Of a stretch of 32,010 nt of DNA, positions 8,218-15,847 are shown piece after piece (the first letter of the stretch is position 1; every line of letters starts with the position of its first letter). A model generated the notes under the pieces. That model was not told the DNA's origin. It worked only from the letters and a program-made list of their open reading frames with translations, and did no database searches. Where the stretch lies: NCBI GenBank assembly GCA_947311445.1, contig CAMZKV010000029.1, positions 1 through 32,010 on the forward strand, given 5' to 3'. Both the position numbers and the translations under genes were made by a program. This DNA comes from an uncultured Chlorobiota bacterium. Its GTDB lineage: Bacteria; Bacteroidota; Bacteroidia; Bacteroidales; JAADGE01.

Positions 8218-9312
8218 ATGTACACAGAAACACTATATAAAAAAGCACTAAAACAAGAATTCCTTACGATAGACGAAGGATTTTTCTTATATGAAAATGC
8301 TCCGACTTCTGATTTAATGTTTATTGGAAATGAACTAAGAAAGCAAAATCAACCAAAAGAAAAAGAAAATAAAGTAGGTTGGATAATCGACAGGAATGTA
8401 AATATAACAAATGTATGTATTGCACAATGTGAGTTTTGCAATTTCTATCGTCGTCCCGGTGCTCCGGATATTTATACTACAAGTATAGAAGAGTATAATG
8501 AAAAAATTAAAGTTCTAAAAGAAAAAGGAGGAAATCAACTTCTTATGCAAGGAGGTTTACATCCAAAACTTGGACTTGAATATTACAAAAAACTTTTTTC
8601 AGATTTAAAGAAAAACCATCCGGACATTAAACTTCATGCTCTTGGACCAGCTGAAATTCACCACATTGCAAGAATTTCTAAAACAAGTTATAGAGATGTT
8701 CTTGTTCAACTTACAGAAGCCGGACTTGATAGTTTGCCGGGTGCAGGAGCTGAAATTTTAATCGACAGAGTTCGTAAGACAGTTTCAAGAGGGAAATGTA
8801 CTGCAAAGCAATGGTTAGATGTTATGCGAGAAGCACACAAACTTAATATTGTAACATCTGCAACAATGATGTTTGGGCACATCGAAACAAACAGAGAACG
8901 TATTGAACATTTTGTAAAACTAAGAGAAGTTCAATCTGAAAAGCCGGAAAATTCAGAAGGTTTTACAACCTTTATTCCATGGCCTTTTCAGGACGAAGGA
9001 ACTGAATTAAATGAAAAATCAGGTGTGAAAAATAAAACATCCGGCGATGAATACGTGAGAACAATTGCTATGGCAAGAATTATGATGCCAAATATAAAAA
9101 ATATGCAAGCATCATGGCTAACTGTAGGAAAAAAAATAGGACAATTGAGTCTTCATGCGGGAGCAAATGATTTTGGATCTATAATGATTGAAGAAAATGT
9201 TGTTTCAGTTGCCGGAGCAGACCATAATTTTAATGCAGAACAAATTCAAGAAGCAATAAAAGAAGCCGGTTTTGAACCTGCATTTAGAAATCAGGCTTAT
9301 GAATATTTGTAG
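8218..9312 (+). CDS. mqnC: Cyclic dehypoxanthinyl futalosine synthase
   Basis: A radical SAM enzyme that cyclises dehypoxanthine futalosine in the futalosine route to menaquinone, a cytoplasmic step. Of 364 residues, the [4Fe-4S] motif CX3CX2C is C67, C71, C74 in CIAQCEFCNFYRRPG. Other features typical of MqnC rather than MqnE are GGLHPKLGLEYYK (about 118-130), LPGAGAEIL with a following RVRKTVSRGKC segment, TSATMMFGHIET and the C-terminal SVAGADHNF. Other mqn genes (A, B, D, E) are not in the window. It heads a tightly spaced group with a small gene, dprA and two glycosyltransferases, none with an obvious link to quinone synthesis. Confidence 0.93.
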   Translation: MYTETLYKKALKQEFLTIDEGFFLYENAPTSDLMFIGNELRKQNQPKEKENKVGWIIDRNVNITNVCIAQCEFCNFYRRPGAPDIYTTSIEEYNEKIKVLKEKGGNQLLMQGGLHPKLGLEYYKKLFSDLKKNHPDIKLHALGPAEIHHIARISKTSYRDVLVQLTEAGLDSLPGAGAEILIDRVRKTVSRGKCTAKQWLDVMREAHKLNIVTSATMMFGHIETNRERIEHFVKLREVQSEKPENSEGFTTFIPWPFQDEGTELNEKSGVKNKTSGDEYVRTIAMARIMMPNIKNMQASWLTVGKKIGQLSLHAGANDFGSIMIEENVVSVAGADHNFNAEQIQEAIKEAGFEPAFRNQAYEYL

Positions 9313-9329
9313 AATTTTAAAAATTAAAT

Positions 9330-9581
9330 ATGAAAATGCTTACTTTCAAATTAAAATACGCCGATAAAAGATGGCAGCAATACCTTGAAGAAACTTATGG
9401 AAAAGATATTTCTGAAAAATTTAGTATTGAATCAAATGCAACTGCAAAAACTAATGAACTAACTGTTAATTTATTTAATTTTAAAGAAAATTTTGAAATT
9501 ATAAGAAAAATAAAGAATGATAAGAATATAATTTCAGCATACATTGTAAGCAATAATTCTGTAAAAAAAATAATTGCATAA
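9330..9581 (+). CDS. Small unknown protein between mqnC and dprA
   Basis: An 83-residue soluble protein, rich in Lys, Asn and Ile, with no signal peptide or membrane segment. I do not recognise the family. It begins with a beta-like stretch containing a conserved-looking YADKRWQQYLEETYGKD segment (about 10-26) and ends with a beta-alpha-beta pattern (NLFNFKENFEIIRKIKN, then IISAYIVSN). This general shape resembles a small ACT-like or ferredoxin-like fold, but that is only a guess. ATG at 9330 is used; ATG at 9336 is also possible. It is 17 nt after mqnC and 4 nt before the preferred dprA start, so it is almost surely translated as part of this operon. Confidence 0.7.
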   Translation: MKMLTFKLKYADKRWQQYLEETYGKDISEKFSIESNATAKTNELTVNLFNFKENFEIIRKIKNDKNIISAYIVSNNSVKKIIA

Positions 9582-9585
9582 CTCA

Positions 9586-10707
9586 ATGATAGACAGCACT
9601 TTAAAATATAAAATTGCACTAGGATTAATACCGGGAATAGGCCCAATAACAGCAAAAAGTGTAATAGCATATACCGGTGGAGTTGAAAATGTTTTTAAAG
9701 CAAGAAAAGAACAACTTACGAAGGCTATTGGGGTGGGGGAATATACTGCAAGCCAAATAGTAAAAGGAAAAGAGTTTATAAAACAAGCAGAGGATGAAGT
9801 AAAATTTATAAAGAAAAATAAGATTACTCCTCTTTTTTACACAGATAAAGATTACCCTTTTTTGTTAAAGCAATGCCCTGATGCCCCTTTAATGATTTTT
9901 GTTAAAGGAAATCTAAATTTTAATAACAGAAAAGTAATTAGTATTGTAGGAACAAGAAATGCTACAATACAAGGCAAAGAAAACTGTAAAAAAATAGTTA
10001 AATCTTTATCTGAAACAAATCATAACCCAATAATTGTTAGTGGACTAGCATATGGAATTGATATATGTGCCCACAAAACAGCATTGCAATACGGATTAGA
10101 TACTGTATCCGTCTTTGCTCATGGATTTGATAGATTATATCCTGCAAATCATAAAAAAACAGCAACAGAAATAAAAGAAAAGGGTGCATTAATAACGGAA
10201 TTTATAAGCGGCTCGAAATTTGAAAGACAGAATTTTCTAAAAAGAAATCGGATAATCGCAGGTTTGTCTCAGGCTACAATTGTTATTGAATCTGCAAAAA
10301 AAGGAGGTTCATTGGTAACTGCTGACATTGCAAATTCATACAATCGTGAAGTTTTTGCCGTGCCAGGCAGACTTGAAGACAAATATTCAGAAGGAACAAA
10401 TTGGCTAATTAAAACTCACAAAGCATTTTTGTTGCAATCTGAAAAAGATATTGAGTATATCTTAAATTGGGAGGAAAGCCATACAAAACATATTCAAAAA
10501 ACTTTATTTATTGAATTAAGCAATGATGAGAAGGAAATGGCACAAATTTTATCCGATAATAAAAATATTGTTATAGATGAAATTTGTAAAATAACAGGAA
10601 TGACAATGAGCAAAGTATCATCAATGCTTTTAGAAATGGAGTTTAAAGGACTTGTAAGAAGTTTACCCGGAAAGATTTATGAATTAGCAGGTAATATTAA
10701 TTTTTGA
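9586..10707 (+). CDS. dprA: DNA processing protein DprA
   Basis: DprA binds incoming single-stranded DNA and loads RecA during natural transformation; it is also found in many species not known to be competent. I chose ATG at 9586 (MIDSTLKYKIALG), 4 nt after the previous stop, rather than an upstream TTG. The 373-residue protein has an N-terminal helix-hairpin-helix part (LIPGIGPITAKSV, then GVGEYTASQIV), a Rossmann-like core with SIVGTRNATIQG, IIVSGLAYGIDICAHKTAL, the FERQNFLKRNRIIAGLS segment and ESAKKGGSLVTA, and a C-terminal winged-helix part (about 315-373). All landmarks of the family are present. No other competence gene is in the window. Confidence 0.95.
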   Translation: MIDSTLKYKIALGLIPGIGPITAKSVIAYTGGVENVFKARKEQLTKAIGVGEYTASQIVKGKEFIKQAEDEVKFIKKNKITPLFYTDKDYPFLLKQCPDAPLMIFVKGNLNFNNRKVISIVGTRNATIQGKENCKKIVKSLSETNHNPIIVSGLAYGIDICAHKTALQYGLDTVSVFAHGFDRLYPANHKKTATEIKEKGALITEFISGSKFERQNFLKRNRIIAGLSQATIVIESAKKGGSLVTADIANSYNREVFAVPGRLEDKYSEGTNWLIKTHKAFLLQSEKDIEYILNWEESHTKHIQKTLFIELSNDEKEMAQILSDNKNIVIDEICKITGMTMSKVSSMLLEMEFKGLVRSLPGKIYELAGNINF

Positions 10708-10711
10708 TAAA

Positions 10712-11482
10712 ATGGAAAAGCTGTCAGTAGTAATAATTTCTTATAATGAAGAGAAAAACATAAAAAGATGTTTGCTTTCTGTTAAAGATATTGCAGATGA
10801 AATTATTGTTTTAGATTCATTTTCGACAGATAAAACTGAAGAAATTTGTAAGAAATTCAATGTTAAATTTGTTAAAAAAGAATTTTTAGGGTATTCAAAA
10901 CAAAAAAACTTTGCAAATTCATTAACTGAAAATAAATATATACTTTCAATAGATGCAGATGAAGAATTATCAATTGAACTTCAAAAATCAATTTTGGAAA
11001 TAAAAACACATTTTAAATATGATGCTTATTATTTGAAAAGATGCACAAATTATTGTGGCACATGGTTAAAGCATGGAGCATGGTATCCTGATAAAAGAAT
11101 TAGGCTTTGGAATAAAGAAATAGGTTTTTGGAAAGGAGATATACACGAAAATATTATTTTAAATAAAAACTCATCAACTTTTAACCTAAGAAATGACATA
11201 CTCCATTATTCATATAATAGTATTGAAAGCCATATTGCTCAATTAAATAAGTTTACAACAATTTCTGCTGAGGAAATGGCAAAGAATGGAAAAAAAGCGT
11301 CTTATGTTAAGATTTTTTTAAGTCCGGTTTTTAATTTTTTAAAAGGTTTTTTTGTAAAAGTTTCATTTTTAGATGGATACTATGGAGTTGTTGTTACGAT
11401 TATTAACTCTTTTGCAACATTCTTAAAATATGTTAAACTCAGGAAATTAAATACAGAAATTAATAATGAACAAAAAGTATGA
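10712..11482 (+). CDS. Family 2 glycosyltransferase, LPS core type
   Basis: A 256-residue GT-A fold glycosyltransferase that probably adds a sugar to lipopolysaccharide or another cell-surface glycan at the inner membrane face. It starts with LSVVIISYNEEKNI (4-17), has the nucleotide-binding IIVLDSFSTDKT (30-41), the DXD-like SIDADEEL (77-84) and the GDIHEN segment (about 142-147), in the order seen in the WaaE/KdtX-like group. A hydrophobic C-terminal stretch (about 197-240) may hold it at the membrane. It begins 4 nt after dprA and overlaps the next glycosyltransferase by 17 nt, so the two are probably translationally coupled. The donor sugar is not predictable. Confidence 0.88.
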   Translation: MEKLSVVIISYNEEKNIKRCLLSVKDIADEIIVLDSFSTDKTEEICKKFNVKFVKKEFLGYSKQKNFANSLTENKYILSIDADEELSIELQKSILEIKTHFKYDAYYLKRCTNYCGTWLKHGAWYPDKRIRLWNKEIGFWKGDIHENIILNKNSSTFNLRNDILHYSYNSIESHIAQLNKFTTISAEEMAKNGKKASYVKIFLSPVFNFLKGFFVKVSFLDGYYGVVVTIINSFATFLKYVKLRKLNTEINNEQKV

Positions 11483-12536
11483 CATATTAATTGACCTTGA
11501 AAGACTAAAATATATAAACACAGGTTTGGGACAAGTCTGTTTAAATTTTGGATTAGAACTTTCAACAAGATATTCTAATGAATTTGATTTTACTTTTCTT
11601 GTTCCTGAAAATTTTATAAACTATTTTGGAAAAAATGTGAAATATGTAAAAGTTACCTTTTTTAGAAAGTTTTTCCCATTTTTCTTTAAGAAGTATAGTT
11701 TGTGGTATGCAGTTCACCAAGATTCTAATTATTTTCCTAAAAACAAATCAGTTCCATATATACTCACAATTCATGATTTGAATTTTTTAGAAGAAAAAAC
11801 ATCAAAAAAAGCAAAAATAAGATTAAAAAAAATTGAAAAAAGAATAAATAGAGCAGTAAAAATTACAAGCATTTCAAATTTTACAAAAAAAGAAGTTCAA
11901 AAGCATATAAAGTCTTATAAAACAAATGATATTCAAATAATCTACAACGGAATTAAAACTGAGCAGTTTAAAAATGTTGAAAAACCAAAATTTATTCCCG
12001 ATGGAGATTTGTTGTTTACATTAGGAGTTGTTCAGAAAAAGAAAAATCAAAAAGTTTTACTTGATTTCATAAAATATATACCTAAAAACTATAAATTAAT
12101 AATTGCAGGGAATGACGATAGTAAATATGCATATGAAATAAAAGAGAATATAAAAAAAGATAATCTATCATCACAAGTTATTGTTACCGGCGAAATAACT
12201 AATGAAGAAAAATTTTGGCTTTTTAAGAATTGTAAAGCAATGTTATTCCCGTCTTTAAATGAAGGAATGGGAATGCCTCCAATTGAAGCTATGCGATTTG
12301 GAAAACCAGTTTTTGCCTCTAATAAATCCAGTATTCCGGAAATTTGTGAAGATAAAGCATATTATTGGGAAAATTTTGATCCTAAATATATGAGCAAATT
12401 CTTTTTAAAAAATATTGAAGAGTTCTATAATGATAGTTCAAAACCTGAAATTTTAAAAAAACACTCAGAAAAATTTCTTTGGAAAAATAATGTGGAAGAA
12501 TATCTTAAATTATTTAATCAAGTTTTAAAAAAATAA
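11466..12536 (+). CDS. Family 4-type glycosyltransferase
   Basis: A 356-residue GT-B fold glycosyltransferase, cytoplasmic or peripheral at the inner membrane. The C-terminal half carries the group 1 signature: FTLGVVQKKKNQKVLLDF (donor-domain start, about 180-197), KLIIAGNDDSKY (about 208-219), then LFPSLNEGMGMPPIEAMRFG (about 261-280), in which the E-x7-E arrangement of retaining family 4 enzymes is visible, and CEDKAYYWENFDP. The N-terminal acceptor half has IHDLNFLE (about 103-110). It is translationally coupled to the preceding family 2 enzyme, suggesting both act on the same surface glycan. The operon ends at the hairpin directly on its stop codon. Confidence 0.87.
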   Translation: MNKKYDILIDLERLKYINTGLGQVCLNFGLELSTRYSNEFDFTFLVPENFINYFGKNVKYVKVTFFRKFFPFFFKKYSLWYAVHQDSNYFPKNKSVPYILTIHDLNFLEEKTSKKAKIRLKKIEKRINRAVKITSISNFTKKEVQKHIKSYKTNDIQIIYNGIKTEQFKNVEKPKFIPDGDLLFTLGVVQKKKNQKVLLDFIKYIPKNYKLIIAGNDDSKYAYEIKENIKKDNLSSQVIVTGEITNEEKFWLFKNCKAMLFPSLNEGMGMPPIEAMRFGKPVFASNKSSIPEICEDKAYYWENFDPKYMSKFFLKNIEEFYNDSSKPEILKKHSEKFLWKNNVEEYLKLFNQVLKK

Positions 12537-12563
12537 AGGTTGTCTTTTTTAAAACAACCTTTA
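12534..12563. terminator. Bidirectional terminator between glycosyltransferase and Oar-type receptor genes
   Basis: A perfect 10-bp stem (TAAAGGTTGT / ACAACCTTTA) with a 10-nt loop starts on the stop codon of the rightward glycosyltransferase. A run of A before it gives a U tract for transcripts arriving from the leftward receptor gene. It serves two convergent genes. Confidence 0.75.
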
Positions 12564-12591
12564 TCTTGAATTTATTATGTTTAAACTTTAT

Positions 12592-15500
12592 TTAAAAAAC
12601 AAATCTCAAACCAACTTGCATTTGCCATCTTGATAATAAGCTATAGTCATCTGTAAACGTTTTTTTCAAATCTTTATCAAATGAATATACAGGAGCTCCG
12701 CTTCCGTCAATTGAAACGCCAATTGGTTGTTTATTAACAGGTAACTGAATAACACCCCAATTTGAATTTAAAAGATTTGCAAAATTAAGAATATTCAAAT
12801 CAAACTCTAATCTTCTGTCTTTTTTTAAATTATAAGTTTGAACAAGTTTTACATCTACTCTGCTTCTCCATGGGCTTAAAATAGCGTATCTTTCCATATA
12901 TTCACCTCTGTGATTGTTCAAATATTTATCTTGTTTAATAAAGCTGTTAAAAGCATCTCTTTGCTCTTGTTGTTCTGTTGCATTTCCACTAAAAGTCATT
13001 AAACTTAATTCATTTTCTTTCGGAATATAAATCAAATCATTTAAACCTGAATTATCTCCGTTTATGTCTCCTGAATAGGTATATGAAAATCTACCTCCTT
13101 GTGCCATTTCATAAAATGCTGAAATAATAGTACTCCATTTATCCTTACCATAAGTCCAGCTTTTTGAAACATAACCTACAATTCTATGTTTGTCTCCATA
13201 CAAGGAGTTTGCTTCGGTTGCTATATTAACATTTCCAAGTGCAGGATTTCTCGCAAAAGCATCTCCTGTAATTTCAGCTTCAATTGAATTTGCATCTTTT
13301 GAAACAGAATAATTATAAGCAAAATTACCTGAAAACCCTTTTTTAAATAGTTTTTGTAATTTAAATGTAGCAAAATAAGAATGTCCTACATTTGTATTTG
13401 TGAAAGTAAATAAATCTGCAGGAATACCTGTACTCCATGGTGCATCATTCATAGTTACTTTATCTGCATACTGATATACCGGTCTTTTATCTATACTGCT
13501 ATTTAATGTTCCGGATGGTTTGTTTAAACCATAATCTCTAACCATCATACCATTTATATCTTTTGTATATGCAAAATCTACTGTTGCCACAAGACCTGCA
13601 AGTAGTTTGTAATCTACACCAATACTTGTTCTCCAAACTTGTGGGAATGAAAAATCTTTGGCTATTGGGGTCATATACCAACGTCCTAAATTTGCAACAT
13701 GATTGCCAATCCAAACATATGGAAGTCTTCCGTTAAAAATACCCGATCCACCACGAATTTGCATACTATTATCATTAAAAACATCCCAGTTAAATCCTAA
13801 GCGAGGAGCAAACATTGGTTTTGCATCAGGTAAAGTTTTTGCACTTACTTTAAATTCTTTTCCATCTACATCGTACCAATTAAGTCCTTCCATAATATAA
13901 TCACTTCCTGCTTCTTCTATTTTCTCGTTAATATACTCCTCTGTGTTAAAATATAGTGGTTTGTCAATTCTTAAACCTAATGTTATATTAAAATTATTAA
14001 GTACACTCCATTCGTCTTGAATATAAACACCTAGTTGACCAACAGCAGATTTTGTAATATTCCATTTGTTGGCATCTTCTGTAGCTTTTGCTGCATCAAT
14101 ACGTCCTTGAACGTAGCCAGATGAAATGCTGTCTGCAAAAGCATCAACACTTGCAAAGTTTCCAAACAAATCAAAACCATAACCGAAAAGATTGAAATTG
14201 TTATTAAAATGAAATTTCTCAAAAGATACACCAGCAGTAACAGTGTGTTTATCTGCATAGTATGTTAAATTGTTGGTAATTTGAGTAACTTTCTGGTCTA
14301 GAACATTGTGAATTGAGAAAGGTTCGTGCCCTGCTATAATATATGGTTGGTTATCTTCAAAAATATTAATAACAGGAGCAGGAGATGAAAAAGGTTCTCT
14401 AAAATCATTAAATAAAGTATAGCCTGCTTGAAATTTATTTGATATTTTGCCTTTTGCAAAAATTGAATTAGCTTCAACTAAGAAAGAATTAATTTTATTA
14501 TTAATTCTGTAACCTGAATTTCTAAATTGCAAAACAGTTCTGTCCGGGCCTCTGTGCCCTAGTGCATCCGGATGTGCATTTAAATCTCTGTATGCATTTA
14601 AGTAGTTATAAATAAAAGAAATACGCGTACCTTTCACAGCATTCCAATCAAGTTTTATTATCCCTTTGTCTGAATAAGTTTTATGAATATATCCTTCATA
14701 TGGACCAGTTTCATAGCCTAAGCTGTTTAGTAGGTTTGAAACTCTATCTAAATCAGTAGCAGTAACTCTTGATACATTTTCTCCTGTAAGTCCGGTTCTT
14801 TTAGCAATAAAATATGAACCCAAATCCGAACGATTGTCTCTTTCAAAATTAACAAAAAAGAATAGTTTCTTTTTTAAAATTGGTCCCCCAAGGCTAAACC
14901 CTTCTTGATCTTGTGATAAGTCCGGTTGTAAAACTGTTTCTCCAAGTTTTACTTTTCCCGTCATTGCTTGATTCCTGTAATATCCAAATAAAGAACCATG
15001 AAACTCGTTAGTTCCGCTTTTTGTAACAGCATTAATTGCTGCACCGGTAAAACCGGAAAGAGTAACATCATAAGGAGCAACAGAAACTTGGATTTGCTCA
15101 ATTGCCTCTAATGAAATTGGCTGAGCATTAGATTGTCCTCCGGGTGTGGCAGCATCCAGCCCAAAAGGATTGTTAAAAATTGATCCATCTAAGGAAAAAT
15201 TGTTAAATTGATCATTTCTGCCTGCAAAAGACCCTCCGCTTGAAGTGGGATCTAATCTGTAAAAATCTTCCGCCGATCTTGAAATTGAAGGTAGTGAGCT
15301 GAGTTGTTTACTGCTAATTCCTGTTGTAGAACCTGTTCTGTCACTGTCAAAAACAGCGTTTCTATCAACGGAAATAACTACCTCTTCAATGTTTTCATCA
15401 TCACTTTGCAGAGTAGATTTAATGTCATAAGATTTTCCCAGTTGCAGATAAACATTATTGTAAACAGCTGTTTTGTATCCAATATAAGATATTTTTACCG

Positions 15501-15726
15501 TATAAGGACCTCCAACTCTAAGATTTGGAATAAAGAAAGCTCCATTATCCATAGTTAAAGTTGCATCTTCTGTTCCGGTTGGTTCATGTGTAACAACAAC
15601 AGTGGCTCCAATTAGAGCGTCGTTTTTTTGTGAATAAACATAGCCTTTAATCTTTGATGTAGTTACTTGTGCAAATACAAGAACTGACATAAAAAGCAAA
15701 AAACTAAGCGTAACCAATTTTTTCAT
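12592..15726 (-). CDS. Oar-type TonB-dependent outer-membrane receptor
   Basis: A 1044-residue outer-membrane protein of the Oar-like TonB-dependent receptor group. A signal peptide (1-19, ending VFAQ) precedes a carboxypeptidase-regulatory-like beta domain (about 25-105, with ALIGATVVV and GGPYTVKISYIGYKT). A plug domain follows (about 120-240, with SLPSISRSAEDFYRLDP, NNFSLDGSIFNNPFGLD and AINAVTKSGTNEFHGS), then a long beta-barrel ending in the aromatic outer-membrane C-terminus GLRFVF. Oar-type receptors are known or proposed to move proteins or large ligands across the outer membrane rather than sugars. No SusD-like partner is adjacent, consistent with this. The ligand is unknown. It is monocistronic, between its own promoter and a shared terminator. 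Confidence 0.9.
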   Translation of the reverse strand: MKKLVTLSFLLFMSVLVFAQVTTSKIKGYVYSQKNDALIGATVVVTHEPTGTEDATLTMDNGAFFIPNLRVGGPYTVKISYIGYKTAVYNNVYLQLGKSYDIKSTLQSDDENIEEVVISVDRNAVFDSDRTGSTTGISSKQLSSLPSISRSAEDFYRLDPTSSGGSFAGRNDQFNNFSLDGSIFNNPFGLDAATPGGQSNAQPISLEAIEQIQVSVAPYDVTLSGFTGAAINAVTKSGTNEFHGSLFGYYRNQAMTGKVKLGETVLQPDLSQDQEGFSLGGPILKKKLFFFVNFERDNRSDLGSYFIAKRTGLTGENVSRVTATDLDRVSNLLNSLGYETGPYEGYIHKTYSDKGIIKLDWNAVKGTRISFIYNYLNAYRDLNAHPDALGHRGPDRTVLQFRNSGYRINNKINSFLVEANSIFAKGKISNKFQAGYTLFNDFREPFSSPAPVINIFEDNQPYIIAGHEPFSIHNVLDQKVTQITNNLTYYADKHTVTAGVSFEKFHFNNNFNLFGYGFDLFGNFASVDAFADSISSGYVQGRIDAAKATEDANKWNITKSAVGQLGVYIQDEWSVLNNFNITLGLRIDKPLYFNTEEYINEKIEEAGSDYIMEGLNWYDVDGKEFKVSAKTLPDAKPMFAPRLGFNWDVFNDNSMQIRGGSGIFNGRLPYVWIGNHVANLGRWYMTPIAKDFSFPQVWRTSIGVDYKLLAGLVATVDFAYTKDINGMMVRDYGLNKPSGTLNSSIDKRPVYQYADKVTMNDAPWSTGIPADLFTFTNTNVGHSYFATFKLQKLFKKGFSGNFAYNYSVSKDANSIEAEITGDAFARNPALGNVNIATEANSLYGDKHRIVGYVSKSWTYGKDKWSTIISAFYEMAQGGRFSYTYSGDINGDNSGLNDLIYIPKENELSLMTFSGNATEQQEQRDAFNSFIKQDKYLNNHRGEYMERYAILSPWRSRVDVKLVQTYNLKKDRRLEFDLNILNFANLLNSNWGVIQLPVNKQPIGVSIDGSGAPVYSFDKDLKKTFTDDYSLLSRWQMQVGLRFVF

Positions 15727-15765
15727 AATTCATATAATTTTAATTAAACAATTAACTTTTCACTA

Positions 15766-15773
15766 CAAAAGTA
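15766..15773 (-). promoter_or_regulatory. Candidate -7 box for the Oar-type receptor
   Basis: Minus-strand TACTTTTG fits TAnnTTTG exactly, 39 nt before the receptor ATG, in the 121-bp spacer shared with the divergent CHAT gene. No exact box was found for the CHAT gene, only TATTTTTA near-matches. Confidence 0.45.
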
Positions 15774-15847
15774 AAAAAAATAATACATAAAAATTATTTT
15801 TATGTTGAGAAAAATTGTATTTTTATGAGAAATTAAAAAAGAAACCA

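Noticed and set aside
9574-9585. Upstream TTG start for dprA overlapping the small gene
   Set aside because: ATG at 9586 is 4 nt after the previous stop and gives the usual DprA N-terminus.
15815-15847. Earlier start of the CHAT protein
   Set aside because: It adds 11 charged residues before an otherwise standard signal peptide beginning at 15848.
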